Made by a program: the position numbers and the translations under genes
Notes under the pieces: model-generated
The model's database searches: none
Told to the model about the DNA's origin: nothing
The model's input: only the letters and a program-made list of their open reading frames with translations
Assembly (NCBI GenBank): GCA_023404095.1
Contig: JAEYDD010000072.1
Coordinates: forward strand, 186,001-250,000
Direction: 5' to 3'
Source of the DNA: Pseudomonadota bacterium
GTDB taxonomy: Bacteria > Pseudomonadota > Alphaproteobacteria > Rhizobiales > Rhizobiaceae
Length of the DNA: 64,000 nucleotides
Shown: positions 35,519 through 45,147 of the stretch, piece after piece
How positions within the stretch are numbered: position 1 is the first letter of the stretch
How the letters are laid out: the number at the start of each line of letters is the position of its first letter

Positions 35519-38500
35519 TTCCAGGCCTCGATATCGCAGCCCTTGCAACGATCGGGCAGCCGGCCACCATCGGCGCCGTGCCGAGCGGGGCCGAACCGCT
35601 GGTGCTGGCCGAACTCGCCCGCAAGCTGGGGCCGGTCGCCTATGTCATGTCCGACGGCCAGCGGATCGGCGACATGGAGCAGATGCTGGGCTTTTCTGCG
35701 CCCGACATCCCGGTGCTGACACTGCCGGGCTGGGACTGTCTGCCCTATGACCGCGTGTCTCCGAGCGCCGACACCTCGGCCAGAAGGCTTTCAGCGCTTT
35801 CGGCCCTGATCGCGCATGGAAAGAAGCCGCATCCCGCGATCGTCCTCGTCACCGTCAATGCGATGTTGCAGAAGATGGCGCCGAGGCAGGTGATCGCGCA
35901 CCTAGCCTTTTCCGCCCGGCCGGGCAACCAGGTGCGGATGGACGATCTCGCCGCCCGACTGGAGCGCAACGGCTTCGACCGGGTCGCGACCGTGCGGGAG
36001 GTCGGCGAGTACGCGGTGCGCGGCGGTATCCTCGATGTCTTCGTGCCAGGCAGTTCCGAGCCGGTCCGCCTCGATTTCTTCGGCGATACGCTGGAAAGCA
36101 TCCGCACCTTCGACCCCGCCAGCCAGCGCACGACCGGGCAGGCCAGAAGCCTCGATCTCAATCCGATGAGCGAGGTGACACTGACCCCGGAGACGATCAG
36201 CCATTTCCGCAAGGAGTACCTGTCGCTGTTCGGCGCTGCGACCCGAGACGACGCGCTTTACCAGGCGGTTTCAGAAGGACGGCGCTATGCCGGCATGGAG
36301 CACTGGCTGCCGTTGTTCTACGACGAGCTGGAGACGTCGTTCGATTACCTCTCGGGCTTTCGGATCGTCACAGACCATGCCGCGCGCGAAGCCGCCGCCG
36401 AGCGCTCGAAGTTGGTACGGGACTACTACGACGCCCGACTGAGTTCGGCCTCCGCCAAGGGCCAACTGGCGCAGGCGACGCCCTACAAGCCGGTGCCGCC
36501 CGGCCAGCTCTATCTCGACGACGAGAGCTTTTCCCGCCTGCTCAACGAACACGATGCGATTCGCATTTCGCCCTTCAACGAGCACGAGGGCGAGGCGCGC
36601 CGCGTTTTTGCGCTGGAGGCACGTGCCGGCGCGCGCTGGGCGAAGGCGGCAAAGGAGGGTGAGGACGGCACCGAACGCGTCAACGTCTTCGATCAGGTGG
36701 TGAAATACATCGCGGATCTGCGCTCGGCGGGCAAGAAGGTGCTGGTCACCGGCTGGAGCGAAGGCTCGCTCGACCGGCTGATGCAGGTGCTGGCCGAGCA
36801 CGGGCTCGGTAACGTCTTGCCCGTGGCCGACGTGGCGGAGCTGCGAAAGCTGAAGCCGGGCGAGGCGGGATCGGCTGTGCTCAGTCTGGAGAACGGCTTC
36901 GAGGCCGGCGATCTGGTCTTCATCGGTGAGCAGGACATTCTCGGCGACCGCATGGTCCGCCGTTCGCGCCGGCGCAAGCGCGGTGCGGATTTCATCGCCG
37001 AGGTTGCCGGCCTCGACGAAGGCAGCATCGTCGTCCATGCGGAGCACGGCATCGGTCGCTTCGTCGGCCTGCAGACGATCGAGGCCGCCGGCGCGCCGCA
37101 CGCCTGTCTGGAACTGCGCTACGCCGACGACGCCAAGCTCTATCTCCCGGTGGAAAACATCGACCTTCTGTCGCGCTATGGCGGCGAGGGGACGGATGCG
37201 ATCCTCGACAAGCTCGGCGGTGTCGCCTGGCAGGCGCGCAAGGCCAAGCTGAAGAAGCGGCTGCTGGACATGGCAAACGGGCTGATCCAGATCGCCGCCG
37301 CCCGCCTCGTGCGCCACGCGCCGGTGCTTTCCGCCCAGGACGGCGTCTATGACGAGTTCGCCGCGCGCTTCCCCTATGACGAGACCGAGGACCAGGCGAA
37401 CGCCATCGACGCGGTGCGTGAGGATCTCGGTGCCGGCCGGCCGATGGACCGTCTCGTCTGCGGCGACGTCGGGTTCGGCAAGACGGAGGTGGCGCTGCGC
37501 GCCGCCTTCATCGCCGCCATGAACGGCGTGCAGGTGGCCGTCGTCGTGCCTACCACGCTGCTCGCCCGCCAGCACTTCAAGACCTTTTCCGAGCGCTTCC
37601 GTGGTCTGCCCATCCGACTGCAGCAGGCCTCGCGCCTCGTCGGTTCGAAGGAACTGGCACTGACCAAGAAGGAAGTGGCCGACGGCAAGACCGACATCGT
37701 CGTCGGCACGCATGCACTGCTCGGCAGCTCGATCAAGTTCGCCAATCTCGGACTTCTCATCATCGACGAGGAGCAGCATTTCGGCGTCAAGCACAAGGAG
37801 CGGCTGAAGGAGCTGAAGAGCGACGTACACGTGCTGACACTGTCTGCCACGCCGATCCCGCGCACGCTGCAGCTCGCCATGACGGGCGTGCGCGAGCTGT
37901 CGCTGATCACGACGCCGCCGGTCGATCGCATGGCCGTGCGTACATTCATTTCGCCCTTCGATCCGCTCGTCATCCGCGAGACGCTGATGCGCGAGCATTA
38001 CCGTGGCGGCCAGAGCTTCTATGTGTGCCCGCGACTGAGTGACCTGGCCGAGATCCAGGAGTTTCTGCAGCAGGACGTGCCGGAACTGAAGGTCGCGGTC
38101 GCGCACGGGCAGATGCCGGCGACCGAGCTGGAAGACATCATGAATGCCTTCTACGACGGGCGCTATGACGTGCTCCTGTCGACCACGATCGTCGAATCGG
38201 GCCTCGACGTGCCGACAGCGAACACGCTGATCGTCCACCGCGCTGACATGTTCGGGCTGGCACAGCTCTACCAGCTTCGCGGTCGCGTGGGGCGCTCGAA
38301 GGTACGCGCGTTCGCGCTTCTGACGCTGCCGGTCAACAAGAAGCTGACGGTCACGGCCGAGCGGCGGCTGAAGGTCCTGCAATCGCTGGATACGCTTGGC
38401 GCCGGCTTCCAGCTTGCCAGCCACGACCTCGATATCCGCGGCGCCGGCAACCTGCTCGGCGAGGAGCAGTCCGGCCATATCAAGGAGGTCGGCTTCGAGC

Positions 38501-39024
38501 TCTACCAGCAGATGCTGGAAGAGGCCGTGGCCGAGATCAAGGGGGACGAGCAGATCGTTGATACCGGCTGGTCGCCGCAGATCTCGGTCGGGACCCCGGT
38601 GATGATCCCTGACGACTACGTGCCTGACCTGCACCTGCGCCTTGGCCTCTATCGCCGGCTTGGCGAGATCACCGAGCTCTCGGATATCGACGCCTTCGGC
38701 GCCGAACTCATCGACCGCTTCGGACCGCTGCCTATCGAGGTGCAGCATCTCTTGAAGATCGTCTACATCAAGTCGCTCTGCCGCGTGGCCAATGTGGAGA
38801 AGCTGGATGCGGGGCCAAAGGGTGTCGTCGTGCAGTTCCGCAACAAGGAGTTTCCGAACCCGGCGGCGCTGGTCGGCTATATCGCCAAGCAGGGGACGTT
38901 GGCAAAGATCCGTCCGGACCAGAGCCTGTTCCTCTCACGCGACCTTCCTACGCCGGAAAAGCGGCTCACGGGCGCGGCCCAACTGATGACGCAACTGGCT
39001 GCGTTGGCGAAGGCTCCCGCCTGA
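35515..39024 (+). CDS. mfd: Transcription-repair coupling factor
   Basis: Mfd removes stalled RNA polymerase from DNA damage and recruits UvrA. The 1169-residue protein has the UvrB-homology region at the N-terminus (LPGWDCLPYDRVSPSADTSA), a CarD-like RNA-polymerase interaction domain (VVHAEHGIGRFVGLQTIEA), and the translocase motor with Walker A GDVGFGKTEVALRAA, IDEEQHFGVKHKE, LSATPIPRTLQLAM and LYQLRGRVGRSK, ending in a TRCF C-terminal domain. All motor motifs are intact. ATG 35515 overlaps the sdhE stop. uvrA is about 11 kb away in the same window. Confidence 0.97.
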   Translation: MIPGLDIAALATIGQPATIGAVPSGAEPLVLAELARKLGPVAYVMSDGQRIGDMEQMLGFSAPDIPVLTLPGWDCLPYDRVSPSADTSARRLSALSALIAHGKKPHPAIVLVTVNAMLQKMAPRQVIAHLAFSARPGNQVRMDDLAARLERNGFDRVATVREVGEYAVRGGILDVFVPGSSEPVRLDFFGDTLESIRTFDPASQRTTGQARSLDLNPMSEVTLTPETISHFRKEYLSLFGAATRDDALYQAVSEGRRYAGMEHWLPLFYDELETSFDYLSGFRIVTDHAAREAAAERSKLVRDYYDARLSSASAKGQLAQATPYKPVPPGQLYLDDESFSRLLNEHDAIRISPFNEHEGEARRVFALEARAGARWAKAAKEGEDGTERVNVFDQVVKYIADLRSAGKKVLVTGWSEGSLDRLMQVLAEHGLGNVLPVADVAELRKLKPGEAGSAVLSLENGFEAGDLVFIGEQDILGDRMVRRSRRRKRGADFIAEVAGLDEGSIVVHAEHGIGRFVGLQTIEAAGAPHACLELRYADDAKLYLPVENIDLLSRYGGEGTDAILDKLGGVAWQARKAKLKKRLLDMANGLIQIAAARLVRHAPVLSAQDGVYDEFAARFPYDETEDQANAIDAVREDLGAGRPMDRLVCGDVGFGKTEVALRAAFIAAMNGVQVAVVVPTTLLARQHFKTFSERFRGLPIRLQQASRLVGSKELALTKKEVADGKTDIVVGTHALLGSSIKFANLGLLIIDEEQHFGVKHKERLKELKSDVHVLTLSATPIPRTLQLAMTGVRELSLITTPPVDRMAVRTFISPFDPLVIRETLMREHYRGGQSFYVCPRLSDLAEIQEFLQQDVPELKVAVAHGQMPATELEDIMNAFYDGRYDVLLSTTIVESGLDVPTANTLIVHRADMFGLAQLYQLRGRVGRSKVRAFALLTLPVNKKLTVTAERRLKVLQSLDTLGAGFQLASHDLDIRGAGNLLGEEQSGHIKEVGFELYQQMLEEAVAEIKGDEQIVDTGWSPQISVGTPVMIPDDYVPDLHLRLGLYRRLGEITELSDIDAFGAELIDRFGPLPIEVQHLLKIVYIKSLCRVANVEKLDAGPKGVVVQFRNKEFPNPAALVGYIAKQGTLAKIRPDQSLFLSRDLPTPEKRLTGAAQLMTQLAALAKAPA

Positions 39025-39030
39025 AACGTA

Positions 39031-39741
39031 TCATTTGGAGAAGGAAGCGGCGCAGGCCTCTGTGGCCTCTGCGGACGCCGTGGCCGCTTCCGCCTTCTTC
39101 AATGCCGCGACCTCGCGAAGTGCGCCGGCCAGGACATCCACGGTCTGGGCGCCCATCACGGCGTATTTGTTGTCGATGATGAAGCAGGGAACCCCGGTCA
39201 CCCCCATTTCGCGCGCCATGCCGATTTCCTGCTTCACCGAATCAATGTCGGCGTTGGCGGAAAACAGGGCGCAGACCACCGCCCGGTCCATGCCGGCGGC
39301 CTCTGCGATGTCGAGCAGCACCTTGCGATCGCCGACGTTCCTGCCGTCCTCGAAATAGGCCTTGAACAGCGCCTGTGAGACCCTGCTCTGAGCCTCGGGA
39401 CTCTCGATCATCGCCCAGCGCAGCAACCGATGAGCATCGAGCGTGTTCGGGCTCAGCGCGATGGCGTCGAAATTGAAATCAATCCCGTCTTCGTGGCCGA
39501 GATTGGTCAGCATGCCATGGGCACGGTCGACCGCTTCGCGGCCGCCGAGCTTTTCCGCCAGGTGCTTCTTGTGGTCAAGGCCGGCCGCCGGCACGTCGGG
39601 GTTAAGCTGATAGGGGCGGAAGGTCACGTTGACGTTCACATCACCGGCGACGGCGTCGATGGCCTTCTCCAGACGCTTCTTGCCGAGGTAGCACCACGGG
39701 CAGACTACGTCGGATACGATGTCGATCGTTACGTTTTCCAT
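39031..39741 (-). CDS. DsbA-family oxidoreductase (FrnE-like)
   Basis: The 236-residue protein starts MENVTIDIVSDVVCPWCYLG, with a CPWC thioredoxin-type active site at residues 14-17, then the helical insert and the cis-proline loop VTGVPCFIIDNKYAVMGAQ. This is the FrnE branch of the DsbA family, usually cytoplasmic and implicated in polyketide or oxidative-stress chemistry; there is no signal peptide. I chose ATG 39741, with AAGG about 11 bases upstream; ATG 39768 is the alternative, and the frame further upstream overlaps the next gene. It is convergent with mfd. Confidence 0.88.
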   Translation of the reverse strand: MENVTIDIVSDVVCPWCYLGKKRLEKAIDAVAGDVNVNVTFRPYQLNPDVPAAGLDHKKHLAEKLGGREAVDRAHGMLTNLGHEDGIDFNFDAIALSPNTLDAHRLLRWAMIESPEAQSRVSQALFKAYFEDGRNVGDRKVLLDIAEAAGMDRAVVCALFSANADIDSVKQEIGMAREMGVTGVPCFIIDNKYAVMGAQTVDVLAGALREVAALKKAEAATASAEATEACAASFSK

Positions 39742-39848
39742 GTCCTGATCGCCTTCCTGGTCGGTCATGAGCCGCAGATAGTTTGCCGCGCCGACAACTT
39801 CAATGGCCACGGCTGCTGGAGCGAGCTGCGCCTGTTGCGGTCGCAATG

Positions 39849-41660
39849 CTATTCCTGTGCCCGTGCGTCCCACCAGACCGGAAGCTGGTAGCCGTAGAGC
39901 GGCACGGTATCCGGACGGGCGATATAGTCGTGCCGGGCAACCCATTGGCGGCCGAGATGGTAGAGCGGCAGCACGTAATGATTGGAAAGCAGCAGGCGGT
40001 CATGGGCGCGGACGGCCGAGCGGAAATCCTCGGCGCTGCGCGCGTTCAGGATCGCATCAACCATGCGATCGACATCGGGATCGTTTGCGCCGGCGAAGGC
40101 CTCGCTGCCTTCACGGTCGCGATAGTCCGACCGCCAGCGCACCGCCTGCTCGAGCCCCGGCGACAGGGATGAGGCGTAGGCACGGACGATGACGTCGTAG
40201 TCGAAGGTCTGGGTGCGGCTCTGATACTGCGAATCGTCGACGGTTCGGACAGCGGCGCGGATGCCGAGTGCAGCCAGAAAGCGCTGATAGGCCAGCGCCA
40301 GTTTCTCCTGGTCGGCATTCTGCGTCATGATCTCGAAGGCGAGCGGCTTTCCGTTGGCGTCGCTCATCACGCCGTCCTTGATGCTGTATCCGGCCTCCTT
40401 CATCAACAGGACGGCCTGCTTCAGGACCGTTCTGTCGCGGCCGGACGCATCCGTCTGCGGCCAGCGATAGGTGCCGTCCAGGATTTCGGGCTCGATTCGC
40501 GCCAGTGCTGGCCCCAGCAGCTTCCTCTCGCTTTCGTCCGCCGGCACGCCCAGCGAGGACAGCTCGGAATTCTGCCAGAAGCTTTCGGTCCGCCTGTAGG
40601 CGTTTTCGAACAGGTTTCTGTTCACCCATTCGAAATCGAAGACGAGCGACAGCCCGTGGCGCAGGCGCGCATCGGCAAACATCGGGCGCCGGGTGTTGAA
40701 GACGAAGCCCAGCATGCCCGAAGGTACCTTCGGCGTGAATTCTTCCTTGAGGATCGCACCGGACGTCACGGCCGGGAAATCGTAGCCCCGCGCCCATTTC
40801 GTCGGGTTTCCCTCTTGGAAGATGTCGACGCTACCCTTCTTGAAGGCCTCGAACAGCGTGTTCTCCTGCAGGAAATATTCGATGCTGATCTGGTCGTAAT
40901 TGTCGAAACCGACCTTGGAGGGAATATCCTTGCCCCAATAGTCGGGATTGCGCTCGTAGACGATCTTCTCGCCGGGCCGGACATCCTTGACCCGATACGG
41001 CCCAGAGCCGAGAGGGAACGCCAGCGACGTGCGGTCGAAGCCCTCCGCGTCGATCGCATGCTTCGGCAGGACCGGAGACAATGCCAGAAGGAGCGGCGAT
41101 TCGCGGTCCGCCTTGTCGTTGAAGGTGAAGCGGACGCCGTACTGGCCGATCTTCTCGGTCTTCTCCACGACGTCGAGCCTGCGGCTGAAAGGCGAGCGCC
41201 CCTTCTCACGCAACAGTTCGAAGGAAAAAATCACGTCGTCGGGCGTGACCGGCTGTCCGTCAGCCCATTTCGCTTTCGGGTTCAGGTTGAACTGGATGAA
41301 ACTGCGCTCGTCGTCCCATTCTACCGTCTCGGCCAGCAAGCCGTACATCGAGAACGCCTCGTCGCGCGAGCGCTGCATCAGCGACTCATAGACGAGATTG
41401 CCGAATTCGGGGTCCCACATGCCGCGCGCCGTGGTGCGCATGCTCTTGAGGATGAAGGGGTTGAGGTTATCGAAGGTGCCGACGACGCCATAGGTGATCC
41501 TGCCGCCCTTCTTGACGTCCGGATTCACATAGGGAAAGTGCTTGTAGTCCCGCGGGAGCGCGGGCTCGCCGTGCATAGCTATACCATGCACCGGTGCCGC
41601 AAGCGCCTGACCGAACGGGGCTGCAAGAGCAAGGCAGAGTGCCGTCAACAGAACTCGCAA
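39849..41660 (-). CDS. Extracellular solute-binding protein, peptide/microcin-C type (YejA-like)
   Basis: The 603-residue protein has a signal peptide (MRVLLTALCLALAAPFGQAL, cleavage near residue 21) followed by a family-5 periplasmic binding fold: GGRITYGVVGTFDNLNPF, WADGQPVTPDDVIFSFELL, GSGPYRVKDVRPGEKIVYER and PLYGYQLPVWW at the end. The subfamily is that of YejA, binding oligopeptides or microcin C. No permease or ATPase genes are adjacent, so its transporter must be encoded elsewhere or it works alone. The FrnE-like gene lies 107 bp downstream on the same strand. Confidence 0.88.
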   Translation of the reverse strand: MRVLLTALCLALAAPFGQALAAPVHGIAMHGEPALPRDYKHFPYVNPDVKKGGRITYGVVGTFDNLNPFILKSMRTTARGMWDPEFGNLVYESLMQRSRDEAFSMYGLLAETVEWDDERSFIQFNLNPKAKWADGQPVTPDDVIFSFELLREKGRSPFSRRLDVVEKTEKIGQYGVRFTFNDKADRESPLLLALSPVLPKHAIDAEGFDRTSLAFPLGSGPYRVKDVRPGEKIVYERNPDYWGKDIPSKVGFDNYDQISIEYFLQENTLFEAFKKGSVDIFQEGNPTKWARGYDFPAVTSGAILKEEFTPKVPSGMLGFVFNTRRPMFADARLRHGLSLVFDFEWVNRNLFENAYRRTESFWQNSELSSLGVPADESERKLLGPALARIEPEILDGTYRWPQTDASGRDRTVLKQAVLLMKEAGYSIKDGVMSDANGKPLAFEIMTQNADQEKLALAYQRFLAALGIRAAVRTVDDSQYQSRTQTFDYDVIVRAYASSLSPGLEQAVRWRSDYRDREGSEAFAGANDPDVDRMVDAILNARSAEDFRSAVRAHDRLLLSNHYVLPLYHLGRQWVARHDYIARPDTVPLYGYQLPVWWDARAQE

Positions 41661-41924
41661 CGTGATTCCTCTTCAACATCGCATATCGATTCGCGACAAC
41701 TTACAATCTTGGACATGCGGCAAACAATGAGGGGTCCTCTATTTCAGGAAGTGCGGGTAAAAATGCGACGAAAGACTGGATATCCATCGCGCCGCATTGT
41801 AACAGGGAGCCTGAAAGCGGGTCATGCAAATGCCTCAATTCGCCGACAGAGAGCGCACAGCTGACCGGAACATTTCAAGGGCGACAAAACGCTCGGCATC
41901 GGACTTCAGGAGACGGAACCCGTT

Positions 41925-42548
41925 ATGATCTTCAAATCGAGCTTTACCAAGCAGGCAGTGCTTTCCGCATTTGCAGTTTCGCTTGCTGCCAGCGCGCTGC
42001 CTTCGACGGCCGTCGCACAGCAGGCCGCAGCGCCGCAGGGCTGGTTCAAGGTCTGCACGAAGCAGGAAGACAACGACGTCTGCATCGTCCAGAACCTTCT
42101 GACCGCCGGCGGCGGACAACTGCTGACGGCCGTTGGACTGATCACGGTCGAGGGCAAGGTCAACCGCAAGATCATGCAGGTCTCGGTGCCGAGCGCGCGG
42201 CTGATCCCGCCGGGCGTCGCCATGCAGATCGATGGCGGCAAGGCGCAGAAGCTCGACTATGCCATCTGCATGCCCGACAAGTGCGTGGCCGAAGTGCCCC
42301 TGACCGACCAGATGCTGGCCAGCCTGAAGAAGGGCGGCGAGGTCGTTTTCACCTCGATTAACTTCCAGCGTTCGCCCAACCCGATCAAGATGTCGCTCGC
42401 CGGCTTCACCGGCGCCTTCGACGGCGAGCCGATCGAGCAGTCGAAGCTCGAGGAGCGCCAGCGCCTGCTGCAGGAAGAAATGCAGAAAAAGGCCGACGAG
42501 GCACGCAAGAAGCTCGAAGACGCGCAGAAGGCGGCCAAGAGCCAGTAA
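41925..42548 (+). CDS. Invasion-associated locus B (IalB) family protein
   Basis: The 207-residue protein has a signal peptide (MIFKSSFTKQAVLSAFAVSL, cleavage after AVAQ near residue 32), then the IalB core GWFKVCTKQEDNDVCIVQN with two cysteines and LDYAICMPDKCVAEVPL with two more, a pattern that can form disulfide bonds. The C-terminus is a charged coiled-coil-like helix (EERQRLLQEEMQKKADEARK). IalB was named in Bartonella for invasion of erythrocytes, but most rhizobial homologues have no known role. The protein is probably periplasmic. It is divergent from the solute-binding protein gene and closes with a strong terminator. Confidence 0.89.
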   Translation: MIFKSSFTKQAVLSAFAVSLAASALPSTAVAQQAAAPQGWFKVCTKQEDNDVCIVQNLLTAGGGQLLTAVGLITVEGKVNRKIMQVSVPSARLIPPGVAMQIDGGKAQKLDYAICMPDKCVAEVPLTDQMLASLKKGGEVVFTSINFQRSPNPIKMSLAGFTGAFDGEPIEQSKLEERQRLLQEEMQKKADEARKKLEDAQKAAKSQ

Positions 42549-42570
42549 GCGGCCTTCCCCTGGAAATGCG

Positions 42571-42599
42571 AAAAACCCGGCTTTGCGGCCGGGTTTTTT
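42571..42599 (+). terminator. Rho-independent terminator after IalB-family gene
   Basis: AAAAACCCGGC (42571-42581) pairs with GCCGGGTTTTT (42588-42598) around a six-base loop and runs into TTTTTT. The A-tract on the left makes it bidirectional, serving also hspQ on the minus strand. Confidence 0.92.
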
Positions 42600-42637
42600 G
42601 ATTCAGGACACCTTGCAATCTGTCCGTCCGTGGACGG

Positions 42638-42973
42638 CTAGTGGACGATGCCGGCATCCACCTTCCAGTGATAGGTTCCGCCATCGTCAGGCGCCATGAG
42701 CGCCCGCACCTGCGCATGCCTGAGCGGAACGCCGCTGTCGTCCGGTACGAGATTTTGCTCGGACACATAGGCGACGTATTCGGTTTCGTCGTTCTCGGCA
42801 AACAGATGATAGAACGGCTGGTCCTTCGACGGGCGAATTTCCGTAGGGATCGAATTCCACCACTCTTCGGTGTTGGCAAATTCGGGATCGACGTCGAAGA
42901 CCACGCCGCGGAACGGATAGGTCCGGTGGCGGACCACGTCTCCTATGCCGTACTTCGCAGTTCTGATTTTCAT
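42638..42973 (-). CDS. hspQ: Heat shock protein HspQ
   Basis: HspQ binds DNA and modulates protein quality control and DnaA levels; in E. coli it is a Lon substrate specificity enhancer. The 111-residue protein has the family pattern: KYGIGDVVRHRTYPFRGVVF, DVDPEFANTEEWW, PFYHLFAEN and YVAYVSEQNLVPDD. AAGGAAGG lies 6 bases before ATG 42973, deciding it over the in-frame start at 42991. It is convergent with the IalB-family gene and shares its terminator. No heat-shock promoter was recognised upstream. Confidence 0.9.
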   Translation of the reverse strand: MKIRTAKYGIGDVVRHRTYPFRGVVFDVDPEFANTEEWWNSIPTEIRPSKDQPFYHLFAENDETEYVAYVSEQNLVPDDSGVPLRHAQVRALMAPDDGGTYHWKVDAGIVH

Positions 42974-43186
42974 ATCGGGCCTTCCTTTCAAGGTATATTT
43001 GGGAAGGATCGCGTAGAACTCAAGGGGTTAACGCATTTGCGGTAATATCCGCTTTAAGTGGAACGCCTTGCTTCGACGTCCGGACAGGGCCACCTGGTGC
43101 TCCCTCCACCGGGCGCAATGGCCAGGCCTTCCAATGCTTGCTGAACGCGCCGCCACACTTTTTTCGGCACGCCTGGCCGTCTTACG

Positions 43187-43211
43187 AAAAAGCCCGGCAC
43201 ACGGCCGGGCT
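43187..43211 (-). terminator. Rho-independent terminator of glnBA
   Basis: AGCCCGGC (43191-43198) pairs with GCCGGGCT (43204-43211) around a five-base loop. Read on the minus strand a run of T follows (plus-strand A at 43187-43191). It lies about 42 bp after the glnA stop. Confidence 0.9.
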
Positions 43212-43252
43212 TCTCCTATTCGTGCTCCTGGCATGTGCCGGAGCGATCGGCA

Positions 43253-44662
43253 TCAGGCCGAGTAGTACATGTCGAACTCGACCGGGTGCGGCGTCATTTC
43301 GTAGCGCATGACTTCCGCCATCTTCAGTTCGATGTAGGCGTCGATCTGGTCGTCGTCGAAGACGCCGCCGGCCGTCAGGAACTTGCGGTCCTTGTCGAGG
43401 TTCTCGAGCGCTTCGCGCAGCGAGCCGCAGACGGTCGGGATCTTCTTCAGTTCCTTCGGCGGCAGGTCGTACAGGTCCTTGTCCATGGCCTTGCCCGGAT
43501 GGATCTTGTTCTTGATGCCGTCGAGGCCTGCCATCAGCATGGCGGCGAAGCCGAGGTAGGGGTTGCCGAGCGGGTCGGGGAAGCGGACTTCCACGCGCTT
43601 GGACTTCGGACCGGTGCCGAACGGAATGCGGCACGAAGCCGAGCGGTTGCGGGCCGAGTAGGCGAGCAGAACCGGTGCCTCATAGCCCGGGACGAGACGC
43701 TTGTAGGAGTTCGTCGTCGGGTTGGTGAAGGCGTTGATGGCCTTGGCGTGCTTGATGATGCCGCCGATGTAGTAGAGGCAGCTCTCGGAGAGGCCGGCAT
43801 ACTCGTCGCCTGCGAAGGTCGGCTTGCCGTCTTTCCAGATCGACTGGTGGACGTGCATGCCCGAGCCGTTGTCGCCGTAGATCGGCTTCGGCATGAAGGT
43901 TGCCGTCTTGCCATAGGCATTGGCGACCTGGTGGACGACGTACTTGTAGATCTGCATCTTGTCAGCGTTGCGAACGAGCGTGTCGAACTTGACGCCCAGT
44001 TCGTGCTGGGCAGCAGCCACTTCGTGGTGCTGCTTTTCAACGACGACGCCCATTTCGGCCAGCACCGTCAGCATTTCGGAACGCATGTCCTGGCAGCTGT
44101 CGATCGGCGGAACCGGGAAGTAGCCGCCCTTGACGCGCGGACGGTGGCCGAGGTTGCCGGTGTCGTAGTCAGTGTCGTCGTTGGACGGCAGTTCGGAGGA
44201 GTCGAGCTTGAAGCCGGTGTTGTATGGGTCGGCCTTGTACTTGACGTCGTCGAAGACGAAGAATTCGGGCTCGGGGCCGACGTAGATGGTGTCGCCGATT
44301 CCGGAAGCCTTGAGGTAGGCTTCGGCCTTCTTGGCGACACCGCGCGGGTCGCGGTTGTAGGCTTCGCCGGAGACCGGATCGAGAATGTCACAGAAGATGA
44401 CCATCGTGGATTGGGCGAAGAAGGGGTCCATGTGGACAGTTGCCGGATCCGGCATCAGGACCATGTCCGACTCGTTGATGGCCTTCCAGCCTGCGATCGA
44501 GGAGCCGTCGAACATGACGCCATCGGCGAACATGTCTTCATCGACGCAGGACACGTCCATCGTCACGTGCTGCAGCTTGCCCTTAACGTCGGTAAAGCGC
44601 AGGTCCACGAACTTGACGTCGTTCTCCTTGATTTGCTTCAGGATATCGTTGGCAGTCGTCAT
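43253..44662 (-). CDS. glnA: Glutamine synthetase type I
   Basis: GlnA makes glutamine from glutamate and ammonia, the main route of ammonium assimilation. The 469-residue protein shows the family signature FVDLRFTDVKGKLQHVT, MFDGSSIAGW, the catalytic GPEPEFFVFD, HHEVAAAQHELG, the ATP-loop NGSGMHVHQS, and the adenylylation site with Tyr398 in KDLYDLPPKE, so its activity can be tuned by GlnE. Its ATG is 63 bp after glnB, and the two form one operon expressed from the promoters upstream of glnB. A strong terminator follows. Confidence 0.97.
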   Translation of the reverse strand: MTTANDILKQIKENDVKFVDLRFTDVKGKLQHVTMDVSCVDEDMFADGVMFDGSSIAGWKAINESDMVLMPDPATVHMDPFFAQSTMVIFCDILDPVSGEAYNRDPRGVAKKAEAYLKASGIGDTIYVGPEPEFFVFDDVKYKADPYNTGFKLDSSELPSNDDTDYDTGNLGHRPRVKGGYFPVPPIDSCQDMRSEMLTVLAEMGVVVEKQHHEVAAAQHELGVKFDTLVRNADKMQIYKYVVHQVANAYGKTATFMPKPIYGDNGSGMHVHQSIWKDGKPTFAGDEYAGLSESCLYYIGGIIKHAKAINAFTNPTTNSYKRLVPGYEAPVLLAYSARNRSASCRIPFGTGPKSKRVEVRFPDPLGNPYLGFAAMLMAGLDGIKNKIHPGKAMDKDLYDLPPKELKKIPTVCGSLREALENLDKDRKFLTAGGVFDDDQIDAYIELKMAEVMRYEMTPHPVEFDMYYSA

Positions 44663-44725
44663 GTTTTGAAAGTCCCTATTTGAGATGACGAGGTGGAAAA
44701 CCTTGGCCGGACGGCCAGGCGGGGA

Positions 44726-45064
44726 TTAGATGGCATCAACGCCGGTCTCGCCGGTGCGGATACGGATGACTTCTTCGATGTTGGAAACGAAGATCTTGCC
44801 GTCGCCAATGCGGCCGGTCTGCGCTGCGTTGCGGATCGCTTCGATCACCGCATCCGCATTCTCGTCGGCCAGGACAACCTCGACCTTAACCTTCGGCAGG
44901 AAATCCACCACGTATTCGGCGCCGCGATAGAGCTCGGTATGGCCCTTCTGGCGGCCGAAGCCCTTCGCTTCCGTGACCGTGATGCCCTGCAGGCCGACTT
45001 CCTGAAGCGCTTCCTTCACTTCGTCGAGCTTGAACGGCTTTATGATCGCTTCGATCTTTTTCAT
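44726..45064 (-). CDS. glnB: Nitrogen regulatory protein PII
   Basis: PII signals 2-oxoglutarate and ATP/ADP levels to glutamine synthetase adenylylation and the NtrBC system. The 112-residue protein starts MKKIEAIIKPFKLDEVKEAL and has the uridylylation site Tyr51 in the T-loop ELYRGAEYVVDF, followed by KVEVVLADENADAVIEAI and the C-loop RTGETGVDAI. ATG 45064 is preceded by a GAGAGA stretch; the open frame back to 45130 is not conserved. Co-transcription with glnA is the usual rhizobial arrangement and fits the promoter elements seen upstream. Confidence 0.97.
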   Translation of the reverse strand: MKKIEAIIKPFKLDEVKEALQEVGLQGITVTEAKGFGRQKGHTELYRGAEYVVDFLPKVKVEVVLADENADAVIEAIRNAAQTGRIGDGKIFVSNIEEVIRIRTGETGVDAI

Positions 45065-45125
45065 GAGAAAATGTCTCTCCGCTTCTCCCATTTGCGCAGG
45101 ATTTGGAGCCTGCTGCCTATGTTGA

Positions 45126-45141
45126 TGCATTTAACGTGCCA
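45126..45141 (-). promoter_or_regulatory. Sigma-54 -24/-12 type promoter, proximal (glnB)
   Basis: On the minus strand TGGCACG-TTAA-ATGCAT matches the RpoN consensus TGGCACG-N4-TTGCA with one mismatch and has the required GG-N10-GC spacing. A start near 45115 would give a leader of about 50 bases before the glnB ATG. NtrC-activated RpoN promoters are the known control of glnBA in rhizobia. Confidence 0.72.
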
Positions 45142-45147
45142 ATCTTT